Positions 24,821-33,551 of a stretch of DNA of 64,000 nucleotides are shown here, in pieces. How positions within the stretch are numbered: the first letter of the stretch is position 1; each line of letters begins with the position of its first letter. The position numbers were made by a program, and so were the translations under genes. Source of the DNA: Streptomyces sp. NBC_00239 (GTDB taxonomy: Bacteria; Actinomycetota; Actinomycetes; Streptomycetales; Streptomycetaceae); assembly GCF_036194065.1 (NCBI RefSeq), contig NZ_CP108095.1, forward strand, positions 7,874,001 through 7,938,000, read 5' to 3'. The notes beneath the pieces were generated by a model. That model did not search any database, had not been told where the DNA came from, and worked only from the letters and a program-made list of their open reading frames with translations.

Positions 24821-26470
24821 TTGTCTCGAATATCCACGCTGGCGGTCGCGCTCACCAGCGCGTTGGCGCTGGTATCCGGTGTCGCCGTCACGGCGTCGGC
24901 GGCGCCCGCGGCGAACGCCGGAGCGACGGCCGCCGCTTCGACCACCCTGGCCACCGCCGGGGCGCAGGTCGACCCCGTCGACTGGACGCCCTGCAACCCG
25001 GACCCGTCCAAGCCCGACCCGAAGATCTACGACTGCGCCGTGTACCCGGTGCCGCTCGACTACGCGAACCCGTCCGGCGAGAAGATCGGCATCGCCATGA
25101 TGCGCCGGCGGGCCGGTGATCCCGCCAAGCGCATCGGATCGCTCTTCCTGAATCCCGGCGGCCCCGGCGGCAGCGGCTACATGTGGGCCACCACCGCCCG
25201 CTTCGACCCCGGCGTCGTCGACCGTTTCGACATGATCGGCTTCGACCCCCGCGGTGTCGCCCGCAGCAACCCCCTGCGCTGCTTCACGACCAACGAGGAA
25301 GCCGACGGCGTCTTCTCCCGGATGCTCGTCGTGCCCGTCACCCGCACCGAGGTGACCGGCACGCTCGCGGCGACCCGGGACTACACGGGAGCGTGTGCCC
25401 GCAACGCCGGTCCGCTCATCCGGCACATGTCCACCATGAACGTCGTGCGCGACCTCGACCGGATGCGCCAGGCCGTCGGTGACGCGAAGCTGACCTTCGC
25501 CGGGTTCTCGTACGGCACGCTGATCGGCGCCACCTACGCCAACATGTACCCGGACAAGGTGCGCGCGGTCATCGTCGACGGCAACGTCGACCCGAACCTG
25601 CGCCTGCACAACGGCATGGAGTACGACCGCCAGCGCGCAACGGGCGGCTTCGAGCCCGCACTGGCCGAGTTCCTCAAGCGCTGCAAGGCCGCCGCCGTGC
25701 CGCGCTGCGCCTTCGCCGAGGGCGACACCCGCGCGAAGTTCGACGCGATCCGCGACCGCCTGCGCACCTCGCCGGTGAAGCTGCCGAGCGGGGAGGAGGT
25801 CACCCTGAGCACCTTCACCAGTCAGGTGGCCAACGCCCTGTACGCGCAGACCCGGCTGGCGCCCCTGGCGGTCTCGCTCGAGGCGCTGAACCAGGTGATC
25901 CGGCAGCAGCAGGGCCTTGCCCCCGCGGGCGCCAAGCTCGCCTCGCAGGCGGCGGCGGACCGGCTGGCCAAGCTCGCCCCGGCGGCGCTGCGCGAGGCTC
26001 CCGCCGACACCCCGTACACCTCGGACGACTCCTACTTCGGCGTCAACTGCCAGGACAAGCCGTACCCGTCGAACCCGGGCGTGTTCGCGCTCGCGGCCCG
26101 CGTCTGGGAGCGGGGCGCGCCCACCTTCGGCCGCTACCAGGCCTTCGACTCGCCCACCTGCGCGACCTGGCCGTCGCCCGCCCGCACCTCCGAGCAGTAC
26201 GCCGGGCCCTGGAACCGGCGGACCGCGAACAAGGTCATGGTCATCGGCAACACCTTCGACCCGGCCACCCAGTACCGCTTCTCGCAGCGCATGCAGCGGC
26301 AGCTCGGCAACGCCGTGCTGGTGACGGTCGACGTGATCGAGCACTGCGCGATCGGCCGGAGCAAGGCCCTGAACGCGCTAGTGACCTCGTACCTGGTGGA
26401 CGGGACCGCGCCGAAGCCCGGCCAGGTCCTCAAGCCGGACCTGGACCCCTTCCCGCTGCCGGCGACCTGA
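24821..26470 (+). CDS. secreted alpha/beta-hydrolase, tripeptidyl-aminopeptidase type (S33)
   Basis: 549 residues. TTG start with GGAGGAGG 4 bases upstream. A signal peptide of ~30 residues ends in ASAAPAANA. Mature: YPVPLDYANPSG, SLFLNPGGPGGSGY (oxyanion loop) and GFDPRGVARSNPLRC. The nucleophile elbow AGFSYGTLIG has Ser at residue 230. A helical lid follows, then a C-terminal TAP-like domain with VMVIGNTFDPATQYRFSQRM supplying the Asp and VIEHCAIGRS supplying the His. These enzymes remove tripeptides from secreted proteins or peptides. Four or more cysteines suggest disulfides. Monocistronic, ending at the strong hairpin at 26511. Confidence 0.9.
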   Translation: MSRISTLAVALTSALALVSGVAVTASAAPAANAGATAAASTTLATAGAQVDPVDWTPCNPDPSKPDPKIYDCAVYPVPLDYANPSGEKIGIAMMRRRAGDPAKRIGSLFLNPGGPGGSGYMWATTARFDPGVVDRFDMIGFDPRGVARSNPLRCFTTNEEADGVFSRMLVVPVTRTEVTGTLAATRDYTGACARNAGPLIRHMSTMNVVRDLDRMRQAVGDAKLTFAGFSYGTLIGATYANMYPDKVRAVIVDGNVDPNLRLHNGMEYDRQRATGGFEPALAEFLKRCKAAAVPRCAFAEGDTRAKFDAIRDRLRTSPVKLPSGEEVTLSTFTSQVANALYAQTRLAPLAVSLEALNQVIRQQQGLAPAGAKLASQAAADRLAKLAPAALREAPADTPYTSDDSYFGVNCQDKPYPSNPGVFALAARVWERGAPTFGRYQAFDSPTCATWPSPARTSEQYAGPWNRRTANKVMVIGNTFDPATQYRFSQRMQRQLGNAVLVTVDVIEHCAIGRSKALNALVTSYLVDGTAPKPGQVLKPDLDPFPLPAT

Positions 26471-26510
26471 GGCACCCGCCCGGACGCCGACCGGCACCCG
26501 CGACACCACC

Positions 26511-26554
26511 CCGGGCGCGGCGACGGTGGCACCCGCCACCGCCGCCGCGCCCGG
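26511..26554 (+). terminator. hairpin terminator after the S33 peptidase
   Basis: A 20-bp stem with one mismatch (26511-26530 with 26535-26554) and a 4-base loop, about 40 bases after the stop. Confidence 0.75.
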
Positions 26555-26676
26555 CCCGCGTCACCCGAACGGGCACCCACCCGGCTCCTTCGCGTGCGGG
26601 GGACGGGAGCTGTGGTTTCCTGACCACCGCGACGCAATGTTGCCAGGTGACTACACGAGGTGAAGGGAATGGTGTC

Positions 26677-27216
26677 GTGAGCGTTCTGGACATCAAGCTG
26701 GACCGGTCGTTCGACGTCTTCGACTCGGACCGCGACGGGCGGCTCGAAAAGGCGGACGTCATCGGCCTGTCGGACAAGCTCGCCGAATCGCTCGGTGTCG
26801 CCCCGGACGCCGTCAACGTACTGCGGGACTCGCTGTCGGACCTCTGGGACACCGTCTTCCAGAGGATGGACAAGAACGCCGACGGCGGCGTCGACCGGCA
26901 GGAGTTCCGGGCGGCGTTCCGGGCCCGGATCGTCACCGACCAGAACCGGATCTGGGAACGGATCCGGAACATGAGCAACGCCTGGACCGAGCTCGCCGAC
27001 CGCGACGGCGACGGCATGCTGAGCCGGGAGGAGTACACCTCGCTGCTCCACGGCATGTTCCGGCTGCCCCGGGAGACCTTCGACGAGGCGTTCAACCGCC
27101 TGGACGTCGACGGCGACGGGCAGTTGAGCCGTGAGGAGATCAGCTCCGCGATGAAGGAGTACTACACGAGCGAGGACTACTCGGCCCGCGGGAACCAGTT
27201 CTTCGGGCGCCTGTGA
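26677..27216 (+). CDS. four-EF-hand calcium-binding protein (calerythrin-like)
   Basis: 179 residues, cytoplasmic. Four EF-hand loops: DSDRDGRLEKAD (16-27), DKNADGGVDRQE (65-76), DRDGDGMLSREE (108-119) and DVDGDGQLSREE (143-154). All keep Asp at loop position 1 and an acidic residue or Asp/Glu near position 12; loop 1 ends in Asp. The spacing matches the calerythrin/sarcoplasmic calcium-binding group known in Streptomyces. GTG 26677 is 8 bases after GAAGGGA. It lies 229 bases upstream of a flavoprotein gene on the same strand. Calcium buffering or signalling is inferred. Confidence 0.88.
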   Translation: MSVLDIKLDRSFDVFDSDRDGRLEKADVIGLSDKLAESLGVAPDAVNVLRDSLSDLWDTVFQRMDKNADGGVDRQEFRAAFRARIVTDQNRIWERIRNMSNAWTELADRDGDGMLSREEYTSLLHGMFRLPRETFDEAFNRLDVDGDGQLSREEISSAMKEYYTSEDYSARGNQFFGRL

Positions 27217-27445
27217 GGATCGCCTGAGCGCTGTCCGGGCGACGCCTGGGGGCGTGTCCTCCCGCGCCCCCTCCTCGCCCCCTCCCGGCCGGCTCCTCGC
27301 CCCTCCGCAGCGCCCTCCGCGACCCCTCCCCGCCGCCCACCGTCCCGCCTGCCCGCAGTGGCCCCTCCGGAGCCGATTCGTATCGCCTTCCCGCTCGTTG
27401 ACCGGAAGCGAAGCCGATTGATCGCTCACACCCCTGGAGGACCCC

Positions 27446-29050
27446 TTGACGGCCGATGTCGCACTGCCGGTGATCGTTCTCTCCGACCCCGACCCGCTCC
27501 GCCGGCACGAGACGGCCGAGCTGGTCCAAAGCTGGTACCGGACCTCGTTCCGCGTGCTCCAGGTCGGAGGGCCGGCGGAAGTGGTCCGGGCACTGACCTC
27601 GCTGGCCGAACGGAAGGTGCCCGTGGCGGCCGTGCTCGCCGACGAGGCCCCGGACCCGGCCGCCGCACAGCACGCCGGCGTCCGCTGGCTGCCGCTCGCC
27701 GGGCATCGCGGCGCCGCCTCCGACGCCCCCGCCGGGGCGGTGCCGGGCCACGAGAACCCGGCCGAGCACATGCGGGGCGTGCTCGACGATTCCCTCTGCA
27801 CGTGGAACGCCGACTGCCACGGGGACCTGCCGACCGCCGAGGTGCGCGGGAGCCGCTTCTCACCCGCCGCCTACGCGGTACGCGACTTCCTCGCCCGCAG
27901 CGGCGTGATCTTCCGCTGGCTGCCCGAAGAAGCGGTGCAGGACGCCCCGGTGACCGTCCGGCTCGGCGACGGCACCGCGATGGTGGACCCCTCGATCAGC
28001 GAACTGGCCGAGCGGCTCGGACTCATCCGCCCGGCCGCGCAGGACCACTACGACGTCGCGGTCATCGGCGGTGGTCCCGGCGGCCTGTCGGCGGCGGTGT
28101 ACGCCGCCGCCGAGGGCATGAGCGTCGTCGTGATCGAGGACGACGCGCCCGGCGGGCAGGCGGGCTCGACCTCCCGGATCGAGAACTACCTGGGCTTCCC
28201 CGTCGGCCTCACCGGCGGCGATCTCGCCCAGCGCGCGTTGCAGCAGGCCCGGCGGGCCCGCGTCGAGTGGCAGCCCACCCGGGTGGCGAGCCGGGTGACC
28301 CCGACGGGCACGGGCGGGCACGCCGTCGAGTTCGTCAAGGCGGGCACCGACGAGGCGGCGTCGGTGACGGCGGCCGCGGTGGTGGTCGCCACGGGCGTGG
28401 ACTGGAACCGACTGAAGGCTCCCGGCGTCGACCGCCTGCTCAACTCCGGCGTGTACTACGGCTCCTGCCTGTCCGACGCCCCCTCGGCCGCCGGGGAGGA
28501 CGTGTACATGGTGGGCGCGGGCAACTCCGCAGGACAGGCCGCCCTCTACTTCGCCCGCTACGCCCGCACCGTCACCTTGTGCGTGCGGGGCACCGACCTC
28601 GGCGCCGCCATGTCGAGCTACCTGGTGCAGCGCATCGAGCGGACCCCGGGCCTGAAGGTCCTCCTGGGCACCGAAGTGTCCGAATGCCTCGGCGAGACCA
28701 CCCTCACCGGGCTCAGGCTCCGCGACCGCGAGGGCGGCGAGCGCACGGTCCCCGCGCACTGCCTCTACGTCCTGATCGGCGGCCACCCGTCGACGGACTG
28801 GCTCGGCGGCACGCTGAAGCTCGACGACCGCGGCTACGTCCTGACCGGAAGCGGCGGCGCCGGCCCCGACGCGCTGCCGATGGAGACGAGCCTGCCCGGG
28901 GTGTTCGCGGTGGGGGACGTGCGTGCCGGGTCCGTCAAGCGGGTCGGCGCCGCCGTGGGCGAAGGGGCCGCCGTCGCCCAGTCGTTGGTCGAGTACCGGC
29001 GCCGGCACCCCGAGCGCTTCCAGGACGCCCGAGCGGTCTGCGGCTTCTGA
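27446..29050 (+). CDS. thioredoxin-reductase-like flavoprotein with N-terminal pseudo-receiver
   Basis: 534 residues. TTG start with GGAGG 5 bases upstream. Seen: N-terminal ~120 residues resembling a response-regulator receiver (VIVLSDPDPLRRHETAELVQ), a thioredoxin-like middle segment, then from residue ~203 a complete FAD/NAD(P)H module: AVIGGGPGGLSAAVYAAAEG, GGQAGSTSRIENYLGFP, MVGAGNSAGQAALYFARYA and the C-terminal GVFAVGDVRAGSVKRVGAAV. The redox motif is YGSC with only Cys341, where thioredoxin reductases have CxxC; the first cysteine is a tyrosine. So it cannot use a CxxC disulfide in the standard way. Partner unknown. Monocistronic, with a terminator at 29088. Confidence 0.85.
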   Translation: MTADVALPVIVLSDPDPLRRHETAELVQSWYRTSFRVLQVGGPAEVVRALTSLAERKVPVAAVLADEAPDPAAAQHAGVRWLPLAGHRGAASDAPAGAVPGHENPAEHMRGVLDDSLCTWNADCHGDLPTAEVRGSRFSPAAYAVRDFLARSGVIFRWLPEEAVQDAPVTVRLGDGTAMVDPSISELAERLGLIRPAAQDHYDVAVIGGGPGGLSAAVYAAAEGMSVVVIEDDAPGGQAGSTSRIENYLGFPVGLTGGDLAQRALQQARRARVEWQPTRVASRVTPTGTGGHAVEFVKAGTDEAASVTAAAVVVATGVDWNRLKAPGVDRLLNSGVYYGSCLSDAPSAAGEDVYMVGAGNSAGQAALYFARYARTVTLCVRGTDLGAAMSSYLVQRIERTPGLKVLLGTEVSECLGETTLTGLRLRDREGGERTVPAHCLYVLIGGHPSTDWLGGTLKLDDRGYVLTGSGGAGPDALPMETSLPGVFAVGDVRAGSVKRVGAAVGEGAAVAQSLVEYRRRHPERFQDARAVCGF

Positions 29051-29087
29051 CGGACACCACCCGTCCGCGCGCCCTGACCGCCGGGCT

Positions 29088-29113
29088 GCCGTGACCGCAC
29101 GGGCGGTCACGGC
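29088..29113 (+). terminator. hairpin terminator after the flavoprotein
   Basis: Perfect 11-bp stem (29088-29098 with 29103-29113) and a 4-base loop, 38 bases after the stop. Confidence 0.75.
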
Positions 29114-29222
29114 GCACCCCCGGCCGGGGCCGCCGACCGCGCGCGGCGGCCCGTGTGTCGGTGCGCGCGGGCCGGGCCGCCGGTCTATGGTTCAGAGCCA
29201 CCGTCCCCGGAGGGAGCGGCAG

Positions 29223-29825
29223 ATGACCGATACGGCGATGCTCGACCTCGGCCCACAGACCCGGATCGTGGCCGGTCTCGTGGCGGGAGTCCCGGACGCC
29301 CGCCTGACCGACCCGACGCCGTGTCCCGCGTACGCGGTCACCGAGCTGCTGGGCCACCTCGCGGGCCTGGCAGCCGCGTTCCGTGACGCGGCCCGCAAGG
29401 ACCTGGGCGCCACGACGGGCAGCGTCCCCGACGCCGCCGCGCTCTCCCTGCCGGCCGGCTGGCGCGAGGAACTGCCCCGGGTCCTCGGCGAACTGGCCGA
29501 GGCGTGGCGGGACCCGGGCGCCTGGACCGGCATGACCCGCGCGGGCGGCCTGGACCTGCCCGGCGACATCGCGGGCGCGGTGGCCGTGGACGAACTGGTC
29601 ATCCACGGCTGGGACCTGGCCCGGGCCACCGGCCAGGACTACGCGCCCGATCACGCCGCACTGCGCGCCTGCCACGCGTTCCTGCTGGAGGCGGCCGCGG
29701 ACGAGAGCCGCGGCGGGGGCATCTTCGGACCCGTCGTGCCCGTGTCGGACGACTCCCCGCTGCTGGACCGCGCCGTGGGACTCAGCGGGCGCGACCCCCG
29801 CTGGACACCGCCGGCGTCTTCGTAA
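29223..29825 (+). CDS. TIGR03086/DinB-fold metal-binding protein
   Basis: 200 residues, helical-bundle maleylpyruvate-isomerase/DinB superfamily. Seen: LGPQTRIVAGLVAGVPDARL, then LTDPTPCPAYAVTELLGHLA with the first metal-ligand histidine, and the signature VDELVIHGWDLARATGQ with the second. These are the residues that bind a divalent metal in the family. The start has a long purine-rich site (GGAGGGAGCGGCAG). The reaction is unknown; mycothiol-dependent relatives exist in actinobacteria. Convergent with the molybdenum hydroxylase genes, with only 8 bases between stops. Confidence 0.85.
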   Translation: MTDTAMLDLGPQTRIVAGLVAGVPDARLTDPTPCPAYAVTELLGHLAGLAAAFRDAARKDLGATTGSVPDAAALSLPAGWREELPRVLGELAEAWRDPGAWTGMTRAGGLDLPGDIAGAVAVDELVIHGWDLARATGQDYAPDHAALRACHAFLLEAAADESRGGGIFGPVVPVSDDSPLLDRAVGLSGRDPRWTPPASS

Positions 29826-29833
29826 GGGCGGGG

Positions 29834-30811
29834 TCAGCCGGCGCGGCCGAACCCGGCGGGGGCGGGGCCGGCGGCCCGTTCCAGGACCTCCAGGACGGTG
29901 TCGCGGAACAGCGTGGCCTTGTATCCGGTCTGCGGCTGCGGCCGGCAGCGGGCGAGTACCGTCGCGGCCGCCTCCACGAGGGCCTCCGGGGTGGCCTCAC
30001 GGCCGATCAGGGCGGCTTCCACCTCCGTCAGCCGCAACGGGACGCGCGCCACCCCGCCGGCCGCGACGGCGGCGTGCGTGACGGTGTCGCCGTCGAGCGC
30101 GAGCCGGGCGGTGGCCTCGACCAGGGGCCACTCGGCGTGCGCCCGGCTGACCGCCCGGTGGCAGGCGGCACGTTCGCCGGGCAGGGGCGCGGGCAGGCGG
30201 ACCGAGGTGAGGATGCGGTCCGGCGGCAGCAGGTGGTCGGCGTGGTGGAGGCCGTCGCCGTCCCCGTACAGGTCGACGATGTTGCGCGGGGATTCGCCGT
30301 GCACCTCGGCCTGGGCGTCGTAGGTGAGCAGGGCCATCGCGAGGGTGGACGGATGCGGGGCGATGCACGGGCCGTCGCCGCTGACCACGCCGAAGTGGTG
30401 GTCGCCCTCCCGGGCCGGGCAGCCGGTGCCGCCCTTCTGGAGGCAGTCGACGTGCGGATTGCGGAAGTACCAGCAGCGGTTGCGTTGCAGCAGGTTGCCG
30501 CCCAGGGTGCCGGCGGCGCGGATCTGCGGGGTCGCCGCCGTCCCGGCCGCCAGCGCCAGCGCCGGCCAGCCGTCGCGTACCTGCGGATCGGCGGCCAGCT
30601 CGGCGAGCGTCGTCAGGGCGCCGATCCGCAGTCCGCCGCCGGGCAGGGGCGAGGTGCCGCGCAGGTGGCCGGCGCCGCCGAGGTCGGTGAACGGCCCCGG
30701 GGACACGCCGCTGCGCTGCCGGGCGGTGGTGTCGGTGCCACCGGCGCGCAGCTCCCCGCCGGTGGCCAGGACGGCGGCGGAGAGGTCGGTGAGGGCGGGC
30801 TCGGTGCTCAC
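29834..30811 (-). CDS. PaoB/YagS-like FAD and 4Fe-4S subunit of a molybdenum hydroxylase
   Basis: 325 residues. FAD-binding subunit of the xanthine-oxidase family, carrying electrons between the Fe-S and flavin sites. Seen: FAD motifs LRAGGTDTTARQR and AAGTLGGNLLQRNRCWYFR, and four cysteines C113, C123, C131 and C149 spaced as in the subunits that hold an extra [4Fe-4S] cluster (RCWYFR, DCLQK, GCPA, PCIAPHPS). The C-terminal CO-dehydrogenase flavoprotein-like domain begins near residue 220. The GTG start overlaps the stop of the fused upstream gene (GTGA), so the two subunits are co-translated. Confidence 0.88.
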   Translation of the reverse strand: MSTEPALTDLSAAVLATGGELRAGGTDTTARQRSGVSPGPFTDLGGAGHLRGTSPLPGGGLRIGALTTLAELAADPQVRDGWPALALAAGTAATPQIRAAGTLGGNLLQRNRCWYFRNPHVDCLQKGGTGCPAREGDHHFGVVSGDGPCIAPHPSTLAMALLTYDAQAEVHGESPRNIVDLYGDGDGLHHADHLLPPDRILTSVRLPAPLPGERAACHRAVSRAHAEWPLVEATARLALDGDTVTHAAVAAGGVARVPLRLTEVEAALIGREATPEALVEAAATVLARCRPQPQTGYKATLFRDTVLEVLERAAGPAPAGFGRAG

Positions 30812-33381
30812 GTGGCCAGTCCTTCCAGGAGCCGGTCGGGGCGGATGGGCATGTCGTACGGGCGCCAGCCGGTCGCGTCGTGGACCGCGTTGGCCAGGCA
30901 GGCCGCGGTGGGCAGCGTCGCGATCTCGCCGAGGCCGACACCGCCGCCGGGCACGTGCTCGAAGCCCTCCTGATGGAAGTGGACGGTGATCTCGGGGGTG
31001 TCGCCGATGCCCGGGATGCGGTAGTCCTCCAGGTTGTCGGTCAGCACCCGGCCGGTGGCCGGGTCGACGCGCCGCTCCTCGAAGAGGGCGTAGCCGATGC
31101 CCTGGATGACGGCGCCCTCGCACTGGCTGCGGGCGAGGCGGTCCTCGTGGATGCGTCCCGCGGCGATGCCGCTCCACACGCGCAGCGGGCGGATCCGGCC
31201 GAGCCGCGTGTCCACCTCGACCTCCGCGACCTGCACCGATCCGGTGAAGCCGCGGCCGATCGCCACGCCGCCCATGGTCAGGTTGAGGGGGGTGACGAAG
31301 CCCCGGCGGTCGCGGGGGCGCCGGCCGGTCACCGAAACGCCGTGCGCGCTGTCCAGCCGGGCGGTGACGTCACCGCCGCCGAGCGCGTCGCGCAGCCGGG
31401 CGGCGGCCTCCGCCGCGGCGGGCGCGAGGGAGGGCGTGGTGCGGCTGCCGCCGGAGGTGGGGCCGTGCACGGCGTCGCTGTGGCCGACCTCGGCCCGCAC
31501 CCGGGTCTCGGGCACGCCCAGGCCCTCGGCGACGGCTCGGCGCAGGACGGTGCGCGAGCCCGTGCCCATGTCCTGCACGGCGCAGCGGGCGACGACGGTC
31601 CCGTCCTCGACGGTGAGCTCGACCTCGGTGACGGGGTCGACGAAGTACAGCCAGTTGGCCGCCGCGACCCCGACCCCGCGGCGGAACCGGCCGGTGCCGC
31701 CGCGGGGTCCCGACGACCAGACCGGAAGGGTCTCGGCCCGGTCGTACAGGGCGTGCCGCTTGAGGTTGCCGTCCCAGCGGCGGCGCAGGGCGATCGGGTC
31801 CCGGCCGAGCCGGTGGGCCATCTCGTCGACGGCCTGCTCCAGCGCCCAGCACATCGTGGGTCCGCCCGGACCGCGGAACGGGGCGCCCGCCGGCCGGTGG
31901 GTGACCGTGTCGAAGTCGCGCAGCCGGCGCGGGGCCCGGCCGTACACGAACCGGGCCAGGGCCGCGACGGAGCCGCCCACCGAGACCCCGCCGTCGCTGT
32001 CGGCGTCCATGGCCAGGGCGCTCAGATCGCCGTCCTCGTCCGCGACCATCGCCAGCTGGATGCGGGCGCCGGGCCGGTATCCGCCGTCGGTGAGTTCCTC
32101 GTCCCGGTCGAGCACCACCCGCACCGGGGCGTCGTGCAGCCGGGCCAGTTCCACCGCGGCGACGACGTCGGAGGTCAGACCCATCTTGCAGCCGAAACCG
32201 CCGCCTACGTGGACGGCGTTCGCGGTCACCCGGTCGAGGGGCACGCCGAAGCGTTCGGCGGCGAGCTCGGCCACCCGCTTCACCGACTGCGTGGACACCT
32301 CCAGGTGGAGGGCGCCGTCGACCCACCGGGCCAGGCAGGCGTGCGGTTCGAGCGGGGTGTGCGTCTGCGCGGCGGCGGTGAAGACGCCCTCGACCACCCG
32401 CTCCGGGTTCCGGCTGCGGGCCTCGGTGATACGGCGTACGGCGGTGGCGGGTCGCTTGCTCATGGCGGACGGTCCCCGCCGGTTGCCGCGCCAGCGGGCG
32501 GGCACCAGCTGGGGGCTCTCGCCGGAGCCCGGTGCCCGTTTGCGCGCCGCCTTGTCCTCGTAGACGAGCGGCCCCGCGCCGGCCCGGGACTCGCGTACGT
32601 CGAGGGCGGCCGGCAGTACCTCGTAGTCCACCGTGACCCGCGCCGCGGCCGCCCGCGCGGCGGCCCGGTCCGGGGCCGCGACCGCGGCCACCGGCTGTCC
32701 GACGTACCGCACGATCCCGTCGGGAGGCAGCATCGGCACCAGCGGGACGTCGCCGGCCTCCAGGGACCGTACGTGCGCGTGGGCGTGCGGCGAGCGGATG
32801 ATCACACCCTCCAGCAGTCCCTCGGGCCGCAGGTCCGTGGTGTACCGGGCCGAGCCGTCGACCTTCTCCGGGGCCTCGGTGCGCGGGACGGCAGGGGCCG
32901 CGCCGTCCGCCGGCGTCCTGTCGTAGTCGCCCGCGCAGGCCGCCGCCACCGCGCTGAAGATGCGCTCGTAGGCTCCGCAGCGGCACAGGTGGCCGGCCAG
33001 CGCGTCCGCGATCTGCTCCCGCCCCGGGCGGGTGCGGCCGTGCGCGGCCCGCCACCGCGCGAAGAACGCGGCCGCCTCGACGACGAACCCCGGGGTGCAG
33101 TAGCCGCACTGGAGGGCGTCCTCGCCGGCGAAGGCACGCGCCACCGGGTGGCCGGACAGGCCCTCCACCGTCGTCACCCGCCGGCCGGCCAGGGCGACCG
33201 CCGGCGTCAGGCAGGACACCCGGGGCTCGCCGTCGACCTGGATCGTGCAGGCCCCGCACACCCCGCCCGCGCAGACCAGTTTGGTGCCGGTCAGGCCCAG
33301 CCGGTCGCGCACCACCTCCACGGCGGCCGGGTCGTCGTCCACGTCCACCGCGCGCGGGGCGCCATTGACCTCGAACTCCAC
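30808..33381 (-). CDS. fused 2Fe-2S / molybdopterin subunit of a xanthine-oxidase-family enzyme
   Basis: 857 residues. An N-terminal two-cluster ferredoxin module with C37, C42, C45, C57 and C92, C95, C133, C135 in canonical spacing is joined directly to a molybdopterin-binding domain (from ~residue 165: KVDGSARYTTDLRPEGLLEG, THTPLEPHACLARW, HVGGGFGCKMGL, APFRGPGGPTMCWALEQAVD). The catalytic Glu lies in GLGEIATLPTAAC near the C terminus. These parts are usually separate genes in Pao/Yag-type aldehyde oxidases. GTG start with GAGGAG at 8 bases. Substrate is likely an aldehyde or N-heterocycle. No MocA-type chaperone gene is visible in the window. Confidence 0.88.
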   Translation of the reverse strand: MEFEVNGAPRAVDVDDDPAAVEVVRDRLGLTGTKLVCAGGVCGACTIQVDGEPRVSCLTPAVALAGRRVTTVEGLSGHPVARAFAGEDALQCGYCTPGFVVEAAAFFARWRAAHGRTRPGREQIADALAGHLCRCGAYERIFSAVAAACAGDYDRTPADGAAPAVPRTEAPEKVDGSARYTTDLRPEGLLEGVIIRSPHAHAHVRSLEAGDVPLVPMLPPDGIVRYVGQPVAAVAAPDRAAARAAAARVTVDYEVLPAALDVRESRAGAGPLVYEDKAARKRAPGSGESPQLVPARWRGNRRGPSAMSKRPATAVRRITEARSRNPERVVEGVFTAAAQTHTPLEPHACLARWVDGALHLEVSTQSVKRVAELAAERFGVPLDRVTANAVHVGGGFGCKMGLTSDVVAAVELARLHDAPVRVVLDRDEELTDGGYRPGARIQLAMVADEDGDLSALAMDADSDGGVSVGGSVAALARFVYGRAPRRLRDFDTVTHRPAGAPFRGPGGPTMCWALEQAVDEMAHRLGRDPIALRRRWDGNLKRHALYDRAETLPVWSSGPRGGTGRFRRGVGVAAANWLYFVDPVTEVELTVEDGTVVARCAVQDMGTGSRTVLRRAVAEGLGVPETRVRAEVGHSDAVHGPTSGGSRTTPSLAPAAAEAAARLRDALGGGDVTARLDSAHGVSVTGRRPRDRRGFVTPLNLTMGGVAIGRGFTGSVQVAEVEVDTRLGRIRPLRVWSGIAAGRIHEDRLARSQCEGAVIQGIGYALFEERRVDPATGRVLTDNLEDYRIPGIGDTPEITVHFHQEGFEHVPGGGVGLGEIATLPTAACLANAVHDATGWRPYDMPIRPDRLLEGLAT

Positions 33382-33551
33382 GAGACGTACTCCTCAGCCG
33401 TGGGGTGGCGACCGCCGGACCTGGGCCGTAGCGCTCGCCTTCAGCCTCCTTGATAGCCCGCACCCGGGGTCCGCGCAGTTCGGAGCGGCCGATGGGGCTC
33501 ACTGCACCCGGCGGCGGACCATGGACGTGCGGACCTCGCGGGCGCCCCCCG

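Noticed and set aside
22919..26344. 1141-codon minus-strand frame across three genes
   Set aside because: Runs through MuiA-like, TIGR04222-like and S33 peptidase genes on the other frames; composition is of a shadow in GC-rich DNA.
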